A DNA stretch of 64,000 nt from Flavobacterium okayamense (GCF_019702945.1 NZ_AP024749.1:2418001-2482000), one strand, 5' to 3'; positions 40,981 to 51,507 are shown, numbered from the stretch's first letter. The notes: generated by a model from the sequence alone, not told the origin. Made by a program: numbers and translations.

Positions 40981-41295
40981 ATGAAACCAATTAATCTATC
41001 AACCTTAATAAAATTTGCAATTACTGGAGCAGTTATAGCTTTAATCTTAATTTCATTATTGATTTTTAGTGTTAATACTCCAAAACCCGAATGGGGTCAA
41101 CATTGGTATATAAGGCCACTAATAGTAACTCAATTTGTAACGTCAATTGGAGGAATTGCTTTATATCTCTTGAATTTAAAAGATTTTAAGTCTAAAATTC
41201 TCAACTTAATTTTATTAATATGTAGCATTTTAATATTCGTTTTCTTCCTATGGATAGGTACAATTCTTGGCTTAGACGGAACACTATGGAATTAA
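40981..41295 (+). CDS. Small membrane protein after creD
   Basis: 104 aa with three helices (about residues 10-28, 46-61, 74-97); 5 nt after creD, followed by a terminator. Function unknown. Confidence 0.65.
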   Translation: MKPINLSTLIKFAITGAVIALILISLLIFSVNTPKPEWGQHWYIRPLIVTQFVTSIGGIALYLLNLKDFKSKILNLILLICSILIFVFFLWIGTILGLDGTLWN

Positions 41296-41297
41296 TT

Positions 41298-41330
41298 AAA
41301 AAAGGGATTACATTTTGTAATCCCTTTTTT
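41298..41330. terminator. Bidirectional terminator
   Basis: GGGATTACA/TGTAATCCC stem flanked by A6 and T6, between the creD operon and the convergent dehydrogenase gene. Confidence 0.85.
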
Positions 41331-41346
41331 AATATTTTATTTAATT

Positions 41347-42549
41347 TTACTTCCCATCAACATAACTCTGAAGATAAGCAAAACGTTCTGTTAGTTTTCC
41401 ATTCTCGGTAATTTTAGCTCTTTGTAAAATTCCATCGGCATCATTATTAAAAAATGCTGGAATTACCCTTTCTAAAAACACTTCACCAAAACCTTCACTA
41501 GCATCTTTAGGTAATTCACATGGTAAATTATCTACAGCCATAACCGTTATTGCAGCAGGATGATTAAAAGCCACTTCTTTATGTTCGCTTGGTAAATAAC
41601 CATAATTTGGTTCAGCAATTGTGCTTGGTTTTATTGTACAAGCAATAGGTCCATCAATATCACAAGAAACATCAGCTACCACTTTCAATTTACATTTTGG
41701 GGAGCGTAACATTTCTCTTGACAAAATAACAGGGGCTCCATTTCCATAAAAATGTCCAGTAATTAACATATCTGAAACTTCAGCAAATCTTTCAAAATTT
41801 GATTCGTAAAGTTCTGGTTGAGAATAAAACTCTTTCTTATCAAACTCACCACCATCTTTACGCTTATTGTAATCATGAACATCAATAAAAGTATAGACTG
41901 GCTCATCATAACTTTTAGTTAAATAATTTTCAACAGAAACTTCTTTAAGTTTCATACCATCAAGCATTTCTTTTGCACCGTAAGCTACTTTACCTCTACC
42001 TGTTAATACAATTTTAATATTTGGAAGACGATTTTTACGCAGTCGCTCAATTAAAGCTTTTTGATCTGGTAAAGTTTCAGCTTTTGCAATATCAAATAAA
42101 TCATATTTTAATCCAAAAGCTCTAATTCCATTATAGGCACCAACGATTCCAGCATATCGACCAAAACCAATCAATCGATGATTTTTTTCATCAACTATAG
42201 TTTCATGGTCAAATAATTCGATGTTTTTATCTAAAATAGCTTTAAGTAGTTTTCTATTATATGGCTGTTTTTTTATCGTGTGTGAAAAGAAAAAGTATTT
42301 TTTGTTTGGGATTAATGCTTCAATTGGAACTTCTTTTACGCCAATTAAAACATCACAGTCATCCATATCAGTTGTTACTTCAAAACCTTTTTCAAGGTAA
42401 GTTTCATCTGAAAAAACTCTAATATCTGAACTTTCAACTTTGATATTAGCTTGCGGAAATTGGGCTTGTAATCGTGTTAATTCATCGGGTGAAAAAACGA
42501 CTCTTCTATCTGGCGGTGTCTTACGTTCTTTAATTATACCAAAAGTCAT
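41347..42549 (-). CDS. Alanine dehydrogenase/saccharopine dehydrogenase-like enzyme
   Basis: 400 aa. MTFGIIKERKTPPDRRVVFS is the N-terminal pattern of the AlaDH/PNT family and GFGRYAGIVGAYNGIRAFG and IKIVLTGRGKVAYGAKEML mark the nucleotide-binding part. DVSCDIDGPI resembles lysine-forming saccharopine dehydrogenases. NAD-dependent amino acid dehydrogenase; the exact substrate is uncertain. Confidence 0.8.
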   Translation of the reverse strand: MTFGIIKERKTPPDRRVVFSPDELTRLQAQFPQANIKVESSDIRVFSDETYLEKGFEVTTDMDDCDVLIGVKEVPIEALIPNKKYFFFSHTIKKQPYNRKLLKAILDKNIELFDHETIVDEKNHRLIGFGRYAGIVGAYNGIRAFGLKYDLFDIAKAETLPDQKALIERLRKNRLPNIKIVLTGRGKVAYGAKEMLDGMKLKEVSVENYLTKSYDEPVYTFIDVHDYNKRKDGGEFDKKEFYSQPELYESNFERFAEVSDMLITGHFYGNGAPVILSREMLRSPKCKLKVVADVSCDIDGPIACTIKPSTIAEPNYGYLPSEHKEVAFNHPAAITVMAVDNLPCELPKDASEGFGEVFLERVIPAFFNNDADGILQRAKITENGKLTERFAYLQSYVDGK

Positions 42550-42693
42550 GTTTAATTGTTAGTTTGTTTAAGGTTCACAAATATACTATTTTCATAAAAA
42601 AATTTAGTCTTATTTTTATTTATAAGTTATAAAATGTACTTTTGGCCTAAATTTTGCAGTTTTTATAACTGAAATTTCAAATTCTCCACTTAA

Positions 42694-43088
42694 GGGGTCG
42701 ACTGGTTTTGACAGCGAGTGGAATTGATTTGTAAGCACGCCGAGCCAAGTATGGTAGGCTCGTAAATATCTGCTATACGAACTTTAAACGGCGAAAATAA
42801 TTACGCTTTAGCTGCTTAATCTGAATTATAGTAAGATTTGCCTAGTTCCTACAAGGTAGGAAAGCTAGATTCTCCTCAAAAGCCTTGGTTTATGGCGTTT
42901 GGTTATGGAGAACCGTAAAAGTAAACCTAGAAGTGGTAAAGCTTTAAATCCACTTTGACACTTATAAAGCTAAGCTAAAAGTGACGGTTTTCAGTCTAGC
43001 TTTTAGTCGAAAATCTAAGTGAAGACTAAGCGTGTAGAAAGCTCTTCGATTGCTTGTTTGGACGAGAGTTCGATTCTCTCCGACTCCA
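42694..43088 (+). ncRNA. ssrA: Transfer-messenger RNA (tmRNA)
   Basis: One-piece tmRNA. Acceptor GGGGTCG/CGACTCC, a T arm around GAGAGTTCGATTCTCTC near the 3' end, and A73. The tag reading frame (42790-42819) encodes GENNYALAA followed by TAA, typical of Bacteroidetes. Pseudoknot-forming repeats lie between. A -7 box (TACTTTTG, 42637-42644) lies about 50 nt upstream. tmRNA rescues stalled ribosomes. Its 3' end is a classical integration site for mobile elements, which matters for the genes that follow. Confidence 0.97.
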
Positions 43089-43093
43089 CAAAA

Positions 43094-43127
43094 AACCCTG
43101 TAATACATTGTTTTTACAGGGTTTTTT
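43094..43127 (+). terminator. tmRNA terminator
   Basis: AACCCTGTAA/TTACAGGGTT stem followed by a T run directly after ssrA. Confidence 0.85.
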
Positions 43128-43177
43128 ATTTTCAACTGACAGTTTTGCTGACAATTTAAATTTTATATTTCATCATT

Positions 43178-43618
43178 TTAGTGATTATGATTTGAATGAT
43201 CTTCTGATTTCATTTCACCTGATTGATTCATCATCATTTCGTGGTCGTATTGACAACAACCTGGTAAATTATTATATGCTTCTTCATTACCCGCAACTTT
43301 TTCTGTATCATACCCTGAAGCTGCAATTGCATTGTGTATTGCCATTTCATTAGTTTTTGAACTATCAAATGAAACATCAATTTTCTTCTTATCTTTATCC
43401 CAATTAGCAGCTGAAACACCATCAACACTATTAACCGCTTCTTCAATTGTTTCTTTACACATACCACAGTTCCCTCTTACTCCAAAAGACAAATCTGTCA
43501 TTGCAATTTCATTTGATACTTCTGTTGTTGTAGTGTCTTCAACTTTTTTAGTTTCATTTTTACAACTAATTACCCCCATAGCTACTATTATAGCTACACT
43601 TAAAATTACCTTTTTCAT
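43178..43618 (-). CDS. HMA-domain lipoprotein, likely periplasmic copper binder
   Basis: 146 aa. Lipobox (MGVISC), then an HMA domain with GNCGMCKETIEEAV (CxxC), a CCQYDHEMMM segment and a His-rich tail (EDHSNHNH). Probably a periplasmic metal chaperone for Cu or Ag. Last gene of the copper block, 32 nt after the CusB-like gene. Confidence 0.85.
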   Translation of the reverse strand: MKKVILSVAIIVAMGVISCKNETKKVEDTTTTEVSNEIAMTDLSFGVRGNCGMCKETIEEAVNSVDGVSAANWDKDKKKIDVSFDSSKTNEMAIHNAIAASGYDTEKVAGNEEAYNNLPGCCQYDHEMMMNQSGEMKSEDHSNHNH

Positions 43619-43650
43619 TGTTTAAAAATTTAATTATTATATGTATTTAT

Positions 43651-45426
43651 TTATTCTATTGTTTGTTTAACTTCACCACACTTCAGCATTGCATCACCAA
43701 AATATGGATTTCGAATTTTTTCTTCTTGACTTAACCAATACGCTCCTTTATTATTATCTGCCATAGGGCAAAATTCTACATATACCTTTTCATTGATACC
43801 AAAAAGTTGAATCGCATTTATGAAATGTGAAGATAAATGTTTAAAGTGATTTCTTTGCGTTTTAATGTTTTTAGAACTAGCTATGGAAGTTGCAGAAGAT
43901 TTAATTTCAGTTTCAATAGTCATCCAATGATTATGTGCTTCTTCATTAAGTAATTTCATATCTACTTTACTTAAATTTGATAGTAATTTTGATGCATTTT
44001 GTGAACTACCTTTTATATCTTCATTTATTAAAGCGTCTTTTAAATTGATGTAGTTATTGTATATATCTCTTAGCTGTCCTTTAAACTTCTCTGACACTTT
44101 TAGTCGTTCATTCATTTTAGTTTCATTCATTTCGGTATTTGATAAATTCTTATCCATGCCTAAATGACCTTCATGACCTGTCACCGTTTTACCACCTTTC
44201 TTATTCATCATTGATTTTTTGCCTTGGAGTTGTGCGGCGGCATCAACTGTAAATGTACCATGAGTTACTATTTCGTTTCCAGAATATAAACCTTCTAAAA
44301 CTTCATAAGAGTCTCCTATTTTATTTCCTAAAGAAACTTCTTTCATTTCAAATATTGGTTCGTTAGGATTTGTTTTTAGATAAACTACTGAACGTTCTCC
44401 TGTCCACAAAACAGAAGAAGAAGGAATAGTAAGTATTTCATTTGAAAGAGAATTTGTTGCTTTTACTTTTGCTGTAACAAACATACCTGGTTTAAAAATA
44501 GCTTCCTTATTATTTAAAACAACTCTTAATTTAACTGTTCTAGTTTTAGTATTTAAAATAGGGTCTATAAAATCTACTTTACCTTTAAATTCTTTATTAG
44601 GATACGCATTGGTTATTATATTAACTTCTTGACCTTTCTTGAATTGTTCTATTTGGTTTTCATATACATCAAAATTTGCCCAAACATTATTTAAATTAGC
44701 AATTTTAAGTAAAGGTTGACCTTGTTTAATGTAATCGCCTTGTTCTACTAATTTTTCCGTTACGGTCCCTGAAACAGTTGCATAAACTGGAAAATTCTCC
44801 ATGACTTTTCTTGTTTTTTCTATTTGATTGATTTGATTTTCAGAGAGTTTCCATAATTTCAATTTATTACGGACTGCTTTGTATAAAGCAGGTTGAGATT
44901 CTTTTAAAGAAGCTGCTGTGATTAATTCTTGTTGTGCTGCATAGAGTTCTGGCGAATAAATGGTTGCCAATAATTGACCTTTACGAACTTCTTCGCCTGT
45001 AAAACTCACATTCAAACGTTCAATTCTTCCAGCGAAATAACTTACCTGTACTGCATTGGCTTCTTCGTTTTCAGCAATTTTACCAGATAACTTTATGGTG
45101 TTGCCTTCAACATTTCCCTTGCCTACAACAGTTGTTTGAATATTGGCTAATGCCATCGCATTTTCTGTTAGTTTAAATTGGTCTGCCATTAAGCCATCAC
45201 TTCCGCTTTCCGCAGGAATTAAATCCATACCACAAATAGGACAATCGCCTGGTTCTGGTTGCATAATTTGTGGATGCATAGAACACGTCCACATTTGATT
45301 GGTTGCTGCAACCGCATCGTGATTATGGTCTGTTTCTTCATTTGTCGAGCCACCAAAAAGCAACCAACCCAATAACACACCTACTACGAGTATGCCAATA
45401 TATATGACTATTTTATTATTTTTCAT
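43651..45426 (-). CDS. CusB-like efflux RND periplasmic adaptor
   Basis: 591 aa. N-terminal membrane anchor, a heavy-metal-binding domain (WTCSMHPQIMQPEPGDCPICGMDL, in outline), HlyD-type barrel-sandwich (VSGTVTEKLVEQGDYIKQGQ) and beta-barrel domains, and a C-terminal DUF3347-like four-helix extension (YNNYINLKDALINEDIKGSS). It links the CusA pump to TolC and presents metal ions. It overlaps the DUF305 gene by 11 nt. Confidence 0.9.
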   Translation of the reverse strand: MKNNKIVIYIGILVVGVLLGWLLFGGSTNEETDHNHDAVAATNQMWTCSMHPQIMQPEPGDCPICGMDLIPAESGSDGLMADQFKLTENAMALANIQTTVVGKGNVEGNTIKLSGKIAENEEANAVQVSYFAGRIERLNVSFTGEEVRKGQLLATIYSPELYAAQQELITAASLKESQPALYKAVRNKLKLWKLSENQINQIEKTRKVMENFPVYATVSGTVTEKLVEQGDYIKQGQPLLKIANLNNVWANFDVYENQIEQFKKGQEVNIITNAYPNKEFKGKVDFIDPILNTKTRTVKLRVVLNNKEAIFKPGMFVTAKVKATNSLSNEILTIPSSSVLWTGERSVVYLKTNPNEPIFEMKEVSLGNKIGDSYEVLEGLYSGNEIVTHGTFTVDAAAQLQGKKSMMNKKGGKTVTGHEGHLGMDKNLSNTEMNETKMNERLKVSEKFKGQLRDIYNNYINLKDALINEDIKGSSQNASKLLSNLSKVDMKLLNEEAHNHWMTIETEIKSSATSIASSKNIKTQRNHFKHLSSHFINAIQLFGINEKVYVEFCPMADNNKGAYWLSQEEKIRNPYFGDAMLKCGEVKQTIE

Positions 45427-45898
45427 TCTCTAATCGTTTTATCATTGCTTTCATTTCTTCTATTTCTTTACGTTGTGCTTTTATAATGTCTTCTGCTAAT
45501 TTTTTAACTTCTGGGTCTTGAATATCTGCTCTCTCACTTGTTAAAATAGCGATAGAATGATGTGGTATCATTGCTTTCATCCAAAGGACATCACCAATAA
45601 TGGGTGCTTGTGTTCTTACCAACCCTAATGCACCAACAAACAGAATGAAACTACTTGCGAGTATTGCGATATTCTTCTTTTTATCATTATACATTTTTCG
45701 CATAAAAAACCACATTATTACTGCCATTGTTGAAATCCCTAAACACGTCATATAGAATCGTGTTAGACTAAACCATACGTGGTCTATGGAATAGGTGTTT
45801 AAATACATCGTTATGTACATTGCTACAAATGAGCAAGCCAACATTATAAAGAAGGTTTTGTAATTTCCTTTGTTTGAGTGTTCTTTTGAATTTTCCAT
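45416..45898 (-). CDS. DUF305 membrane protein
   Basis: 160 aa. Three transmembrane helices in the first 85 residues, then WMKAMIPHHSIAILTSERA, the MxxHH motif of DUF305 proteins often found in copper-resistance loci, and a charged helical tail. Likely metal-binding on the periplasmic side. Confidence 0.85.
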   Translation of the reverse strand: MENSKEHSNKGNYKTFFIMLACSFVAMYITMYLNTYSIDHVWFSLTRFYMTCLGISTMAVIMWFFMRKMYNDKKKNIAILASSFILFVGALGLVRTQAPIIGDVLWMKAMIPHHSIAILTSERADIQDPEVKKLAEDIIKAQRKEIEEMKAMIKRLENEK

Positions 45899-45924
45899 AT
45901 TTTTTGATTTTATAGTTAAACTTT

Positions 45925-46716
45925 TTACTTACTTAATTTTAATATCCTGAATGCACCTTGTATCACCAATCCAAATACAATGATTCCTATAATTAAATCT
46001 GGAATACCAGAATGCAGCCAATTGACTAAAACGCCTGCTGTAATTACGCCAAGATTTATTATAATATCGTTAGAGGTAAAAATCATACTGGCACGCATAT
46101 GTGCTTCTTGACTTTTAGATTTTTGTAAGAGGTACAAGCAAATGCCATTTGCAATCAAAGCAAATACTGAAACTATAATCATTGTTGAAAATACAGGTAA
46201 AGCTTCATAGCCTAAAAATCTACGTATTACCTCAACGATTCCGATAATTGCAAGTGTTATCTGAAAATAGCCTGCATATTTTGCAATCCGTTTCTTTTTT
46301 AAAACTGTACCACCAACCGCTATTAAACTCAATCCGTAAACAAATGAATCTGCCAACATATCTAAACTATCAGCAACTAATCCCATTGATTTTGAAATAA
46401 GTCCTGTACTCATTTCGATAATAAAAAATGCAAAATTGATGATTAGAACTGTCCACAACAGTTTGGATTGACTCCTTGTAGATTCAGTAATAATTGTGTC
46501 TGTATCTTCTGAACTGATTAAACTTTCATTTAATTTTAATTCATTTAAGGCATTACCAATTTCATTTACATTTGAATTATGATATAGTGTTAAGATTCTT
46601 TCTTCTAAATTAAAATCAAGTTGTTTGATACCATCTATATCAGATAGCTTCATCTTAATTAGATTTTCTTCAGAAGGACAATCCATTTTTGATATTTTGA
46701 AAACTGTTTTCTGCAT
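45925..46716 (-). CDS. Cation diffusion facilitator-like transporter with HMA domain
   Basis: 263 aa. N-terminal HMA-like domain (ISKMDCPSEENLIKMKL; one cysteine only) followed by five to six helices with SLDMLADSFVYGLSLIA resembling CDF metal-binding helices. Shorter than typical CDF proteins and lacking a C-terminal cytoplasmic domain. Probably metal efflux or sensing in the copper block. Confidence 0.8.
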   Translation of the reverse strand: MQKTVFKISKMDCPSEENLIKMKLSDIDGIKQLDFNLEERILTLYHNSNVNEIGNALNELKLNESLISSEDTDTIITESTRSQSKLLWTVLIINFAFFIIEMSTGLISKSMGLVADSLDMLADSFVYGLSLIAVGGTVLKKKRIAKYAGYFQITLAIIGIVEVIRRFLGYEALPVFSTMIIVSVFALIANGICLYLLQKSKSQEAHMRASMIFTSNDIIINLGVITAGVLVNWLHSGIPDLIIGIIVFGLVIQGAFRILKLSK

Positions 46717-46720
46717 ATAA

Positions 46721-49216
46721 TTAAATGTTTTTTGTTCTTAATCGTAATGCGTTACCTATTACCGAAACCGAGCTAAAACTCATTGCTAAAGCTGCTATCA
46801 TTGGCGAGAGTAGTATTCCGAAGAATGGAAACAACACACCTGCTGCAATAGGTACACCTAAAGTGTTGTAGATAAGTGCAAAAAATAGGTTTTGCTTAAT
46901 GTTCTTCATTACAGCATTACTCAAATTTTTTGCTTTTACAATACCGTGTAAATCGCCTTTTACTAAAGTTATCATAGCACTTTCTATCGCTACATCTGTT
47001 CCTGTTCCCATTGCAATACCTACATCACTTTTTGCCAATGCTGGTGCATCATTAATACCATCACCTGCCATAGCAACCACTTTCCCTTTTTCTTGCAGTT
47101 TCTCTACTTCTTTGAGTTTATCTTCTGGTAGCATACTGGCTTTAAAATCTGCGAGATTAAGTTCTGATGCTACTGCTTTTGCAGTATCGTGATTATCGCC
47201 TGTAAGCATTATAACATCAATGCCTTTATCTTGAAGTGCTTTAATGGCTTTAGCACTTGTTTCTTTTATTTTATCGCCTATAACTACATATCCAACTACG
47301 GTTTCATCTATTGACAAATAAGAAACTGTTTTACCCTGTTCTTGGTAAGATTTAGCTTCGTCTTTCATTTTAGAAGTAATATCCGCTTTAGCATATTCCA
47401 TCATTTTAGGATTACCTAATGCTACATTTTTTCCATCAATTTTAGCTTCAACACCTTTTCCTGTAACAGCACTAAAATCTTCGGACTTTAAAATTTCTGC
47501 GTTGTGTTCTTTGCCATATTTAACTGTCGCTTCTGCCAAAGGATGTTCACTATTGGTATTTAATGAAACGATGTATTGAAGTAGCTCATTTTTGTTTAAA
47601 GCATCATTAAAAGCTCCAACGGTTTCAACTGTTGGTTTTCCTTCGGTAATTGTTCCTGTCTTGTCAACGATAAGCGTATTTACCTTATCCATTTTTTCAA
47701 GAGCTTCAGCATTTTTAATCAATACACCATTTTGAGCACCTTTACCCACACCAACCATTACAGACATTGGTGTTGCTAAACCTAAAGCACAAGGACAAGC
47801 AATGATTAGTACTGCAATTGCATTGACAAACGCATACACATAAACTGGTTCTGGTCCCCAAATAGACCATACAATAAATGTGATAATAGAAATAAGAACT
47901 ACAACTGGCACAAAATAGCCTGAAACTTTATCTGCTAAATTTTGAATAGGTGCACGACTTCTACTGGCATCATTAACCATATGAATGATTTGTGATAATA
48001 AAGTGTCACTTCCTACCTTTTCTGCTTTCATTAAAAAGGATTGATTCCCATTAATGGTTCCGCTACTTACTTTATCTTCTTGAGATTTGTTTACAGGAAT
48101 AGGTTCGCCTGTAATCATAGATTCATCAATAGTTGTTTCGCCTTCAGTTATCACACCATCCACAGGAATTTTATCTCCTGGTTTCACTTTTAGAATATCA
48201 TTAAGTTCTATCTCGTCAATACTGACTTCAACTTCTTCACCATCTACTATTTTTATGGCTTTATTAGGTGCTAATTTCAACAGTTCTTTTACTGCCGAAT
48301 TGGTTTTACTATGTGCACGAGCTTCTAACAATTGACCTAAAAGCACTAACGTTAAAATCACAGTTGCTGCTTCAAAATAGACGTGAACTGCACCTGATTC
48401 TGTTTTAAATTGACTTGGAAATACGTCTGGAAAGAACATACCAAAAACACTAAACGACCACGCCACACCTGCACCAATCCCAATAAGTGTAAACATATTG
48501 AGATTCCAAGTCTTAATGCTTTTATAGGCACGTTCAAAGAACATCCAAGTGGCATAAAACACTACTGGAATTGATAATGCAAACTGAATCCAGTTCCAAT
48601 ATTTCTGTTCCATTATATCGTACAACGGATTGTTATTGAGCATTTCGCTCATAGCCATTAAGAAAATGGGCAAGGTAAATGCTGTGGCAATCCAAAATTT
48701 CTTTAATAGCTTTTTATACGTTTTTTCTTCTGCTGAACTATCTGCTTCCATTGGCACTAAATCCATCCCACAAATAGGACACGAACCTGCTTCGTCTTTG
48801 ACAATTTCTGGATGCATCGGACACGTCCATTGTTCCTTTGAAGTTGCTGATAGATTTTGTTCTTCCACCAAATCCATTCCGCAAACAGGACAATCGCCTG
48901 GTTTATCATAAGTTTTATCGCCTTCGCAATGCATAGGACAATAAAATGTGCCTGTACCTTTAGGTTGCTTTTCCTTTTTAGCTTCTGAATGCTGATGGTG
49001 TTCACCTTGTTTATGAATGCTATATGTACCACCATCTTTTTTTAAGGCTTCTTGAAATGTTTCTATGGGAATATGTGATTCCATTTCTATGTTAGCTTCT
49101 GCCTTATCTAAATCGACTGTTGCTTTTGAAACACCTCCTACTTTAGAGAGCGTTTCCTCAACGTGACTGCGACAACCGTTGCAAGTCATTCCGTGTATGT
49201 GATATGTGTGTTTCAT
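46721..49216 (-). CDS. copA: Copper-translocating P-type ATPase
   Basis: 831 aa. HMA domain (GMTCNGCRSH), two heavy-metal-binding domains (YCPMHCEG...CPVCGMDLV and WTCPMHPEI...CPICGMDLV), eight-helix P1B core with IACPCALGLATP (CPC), VDKTGTITEGKP (phosphorylated Asp), TGEP and GDGINDAPAL. Exports Cu(I)/Ag(I) from the cytoplasm. The doubled CPxCGM domains suggest high metal load. Confidence 0.95.
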   Translation of the reverse strand: MKHTYHIHGMTCNGCRSHVEETLSKVGGVSKATVDLDKAEANIEMESHIPIETFQEALKKDGGTYSIHKQGEHHQHSEAKKEKQPKGTGTFYCPMHCEGDKTYDKPGDCPVCGMDLVEEQNLSATSKEQWTCPMHPEIVKDEAGSCPICGMDLVPMEADSSAEEKTYKKLLKKFWIATAFTLPIFLMAMSEMLNNNPLYDIMEQKYWNWIQFALSIPVVFYATWMFFERAYKSIKTWNLNMFTLIGIGAGVAWSFSVFGMFFPDVFPSQFKTESGAVHVYFEAATVILTLVLLGQLLEARAHSKTNSAVKELLKLAPNKAIKIVDGEEVEVSIDEIELNDILKVKPGDKIPVDGVITEGETTIDESMITGEPIPVNKSQEDKVSSGTINGNQSFLMKAEKVGSDTLLSQIIHMVNDASRSRAPIQNLADKVSGYFVPVVVLISIITFIVWSIWGPEPVYVYAFVNAIAVLIIACPCALGLATPMSVMVGVGKGAQNGVLIKNAEALEKMDKVNTLIVDKTGTITEGKPTVETVGAFNDALNKNELLQYIVSLNTNSEHPLAEATVKYGKEHNAEILKSEDFSAVTGKGVEAKIDGKNVALGNPKMMEYAKADITSKMKDEAKSYQEQGKTVSYLSIDETVVGYVVIGDKIKETSAKAIKALQDKGIDVIMLTGDNHDTAKAVASELNLADFKASMLPEDKLKEVEKLQEKGKVVAMAGDGINDAPALAKSDVGIAMGTGTDVAIESAMITLVKGDLHGIVKAKNLSNAVMKNIKQNLFFALIYNTLGVPIAAGVLFPFFGILLSPMIAALAMSFSSVSVIGNALRLRTKNI

Positions 49217-49230
49217 TGTTATAATTTTAT

Positions 49231-51504
49231 TTAAAATCTAATTGAAAGTCCACCACCCCAACCATATCGGTTGTTATAATTCCCTTGAATTGAAAAATTT
49301 CGAGATAAGATGTACGATGCTCCAATTAACCATTGAGTTTCACCTTCATAAGAATTGTTGTTTTCTAAATCATTGACCCATCCAAAATCCGCTCTATACT
49401 CGTATTCTCCTTCGAGAAAAATTCTAGGAAAAATCAATAGTTCTCTGTCCAAACGTATTCTTGGGCGCAGTTGATGGTCCATACTCACATCCACATTAAA
49501 TCTGTAAGGCGTGAAATATTTAACTCCAACTAATCCTACAGTATTAAATGTATCATAAGAATTTGGTGTAGAAGTTTCAGTATTTACACCTGCATACACA
49601 CGTACCCAATCATTGAGATATCTGTTATAATTTACTTCTATCTCGGCATTTTGGTTATAATCAAACTCGGCACGTAGTCCAAATTCGTTACGAATGTTGC
49701 TTGACATCAATAAAAGTTCATTAAAGTTTGAACCTACACGTGCAGCTCCCCAAGAGTAATAATGGTCAGTTTCATCAATTAGTTTTTGAACTGGATAAGG
49801 TTTCATCCTTTCATCGCGTGGTGTATCATAGCTAAATACTCTTGCCATACCACCCATCATATGATATAACACGTGACAATGAAAGAACCAATCACCATAT
49901 TCTTCGTTATAAAATTCGATGACCACTTTTTGCATAGGTGGTACATTGACGGTATGTTTTAATGGGGAACGTTCGCCATTTTCATTGATGACCCTAAAGT
50001 AATGTCCGTGTAAGTGCATTGGATGATGCATCATTGTTAGGTTATTCAAAGTAATTCTAGTAACCTCTCCACCTTTAATTTTAATTTTGTCTGTTTCCGA
50101 AAGTGGTATGCCATTCAAACTCCAAACATAACGTTGCATATTACCTGTTAGATTAAGTAAAAGGTCGGTTACAGGTATGTCTGCCTTATAAGTCGTGTTT
50201 TCTTTTGCCTTTAAAAAATCATAATTGAAATAGGTTTTACGTGTGTCATAATTAAATGAAGTGGTGTCCTTTTGCATCATCTTATGATTCATTGGCATCA
50301 CATCCTTTTTCATTTCCATATTCATTTCATTCTCCATCTGTCCATCTTTCATATCCATATTCATCTTCATCCCATATTTCTGCATTAGGACTTCTGGTGT
50401 GTTACTGTTTTTATTTCCTACTAAAGCAGGTGCACCCATCTTCATATCCATTTTTGCCATTTGCTTCATCATAGCTACTTTATCTGGTCTGTCTATAACT
50501 GTTGCTGGATACAGTTTTCCGCTACCTAAACGAATGGACATATTACCAGAACCATCTTGTGCTGTTGCGGTAATTTCCAATGTGCCTTCTGGAATGGTTA
50601 CAATCACATCATAGGTTTCGGCAATTGCAAAAAGAAATCGGTTTTTATATTTTGGTGTTACATCCACACCATCACTCGCTACAATCATCGGGTTACCACC
50701 ACCAAAATCCAGCCAATAATAAGATGAAGCAGATGCATTAATAAAACGTAGTCGTACTTTTTCACCTGCTTTAAACTCTGGATATTCTGCAACTTTTTTA
50801 CCATTGGCTAAAAACGCAGGATAGTAGATATCTGCAATATCTGCACCTTCCATTCTATCGCGCCAAAATTTGAATTGTGCGCCTAATGCATCTTCTTTTA
50901 TAACTCTGCTTAATGGTACCGCTGTTCCTTTTTTTACCTGATACCACTCATTTCCTCGTTTAAGGTTTCGCAGTACATTTATTGGTTTTTCATTTGTCCA
51001 ATCGGAAAGGACTACGACTAAATCCTTATCATAGTCCAAGGTCTTTTCTTTAGGATGAATGACTATTGAGCCATAAACTCCTTTTTGCTCTTGCAACATC
51101 GTGTGGGAATGATACCAATATGTGCCAGATTGGTTTATAGGTATTCTATATTGAAATGTAGTGTTTGGTTTTATAGGTGGCGTAGTTAAATAAGGTACAC
51201 CATCATAAAAATTAGGAAGTATTAAACCGTGCCAATGTACAGAGGTTTCTTCATCCATTTTATTGGTTACGTTAATAATAGCGAGGTCACCTTCATTAAA
51301 TTCTAATGTAGGACCTGGAATTCCACCATTAATTGTCATTCCTTTGGCGGTTACACCTGAAAGAGTTATTTCATTTTCTTCTATAGTAAGGTTATACTCT
51401 TGTATGTTTCGGCCTTCTTCTTTTCTATCTTGACCATTTGTACCAACTTGGGCAAATGCCATTGAAGTTAGAAACAAGAGAAATATTGTGTTAAATGTTT
51501 TCAT
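49231..51504 (-). CDS. Multicopper oxidase fused to CopB-like outer-membrane domain
   Basis: 757 aa with signal peptide. Residues about 30-580 form a CopA/PcoA-type multicopper oxidase: SVHWHGLILPNF, WYHSHTMLQ, a Met-rich insert (MKQMAKMDMKMGAP, MNMDMKDGQ), HHPMHLHGHYF and FFHCHVLYHMMGGM. The last 170 residues (GLRAEFDYNQNAEIEVNYNRY, RIFLEGEYEYRADFGW, ending GGGLSIRF) look like the beta-barrel of CopB/PcoB. It probably oxidises Cu(I) in the periplasm while anchored to the outer membrane. Confidence 0.9.
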   Translation of the reverse strand: MKTFNTIFLLFLTSMAFAQVGTNGQDRKEEGRNIQEYNLTIEENEITLSGVTAKGMTINGGIPGPTLEFNEGDLAIINVTNKMDEETSVHWHGLILPNFYDGVPYLTTPPIKPNTTFQYRIPINQSGTYWYHSHTMLQEQKGVYGSIVIHPKEKTLDYDKDLVVVLSDWTNEKPINVLRNLKRGNEWYQVKKGTAVPLSRVIKEDALGAQFKFWRDRMEGADIADIYYPAFLANGKKVAEYPEFKAGEKVRLRFINASASSYYWLDFGGGNPMIVASDGVDVTPKYKNRFLFAIAETYDVIVTIPEGTLEITATAQDGSGNMSIRLGSGKLYPATVIDRPDKVAMMKQMAKMDMKMGAPALVGNKNSNTPEVLMQKYGMKMNMDMKDGQMENEMNMEMKKDVMPMNHKMMQKDTTSFNYDTRKTYFNYDFLKAKENTTYKADIPVTDLLLNLTGNMQRYVWSLNGIPLSETDKIKIKGGEVTRITLNNLTMMHHPMHLHGHYFRVINENGERSPLKHTVNVPPMQKVVIEFYNEEYGDWFFHCHVLYHMMGGMARVFSYDTPRDERMKPYPVQKLIDETDHYYSWGAARVGSNFNELLLMSSNIRNEFGLRAEFDYNQNAEIEVNYNRYLNDWVRVYAGVNTETSTPNSYDTFNTVGLVGVKYFTPYRFNVDVSMDHQLRPRIRLDRELLIFPRIFLEGEYEYRADFGWVNDLENNNSYEGETQWLIGASYILSRNFSIQGNYNNRYGWGGGLSIRF

Positions 51505-51507
51505 TGT

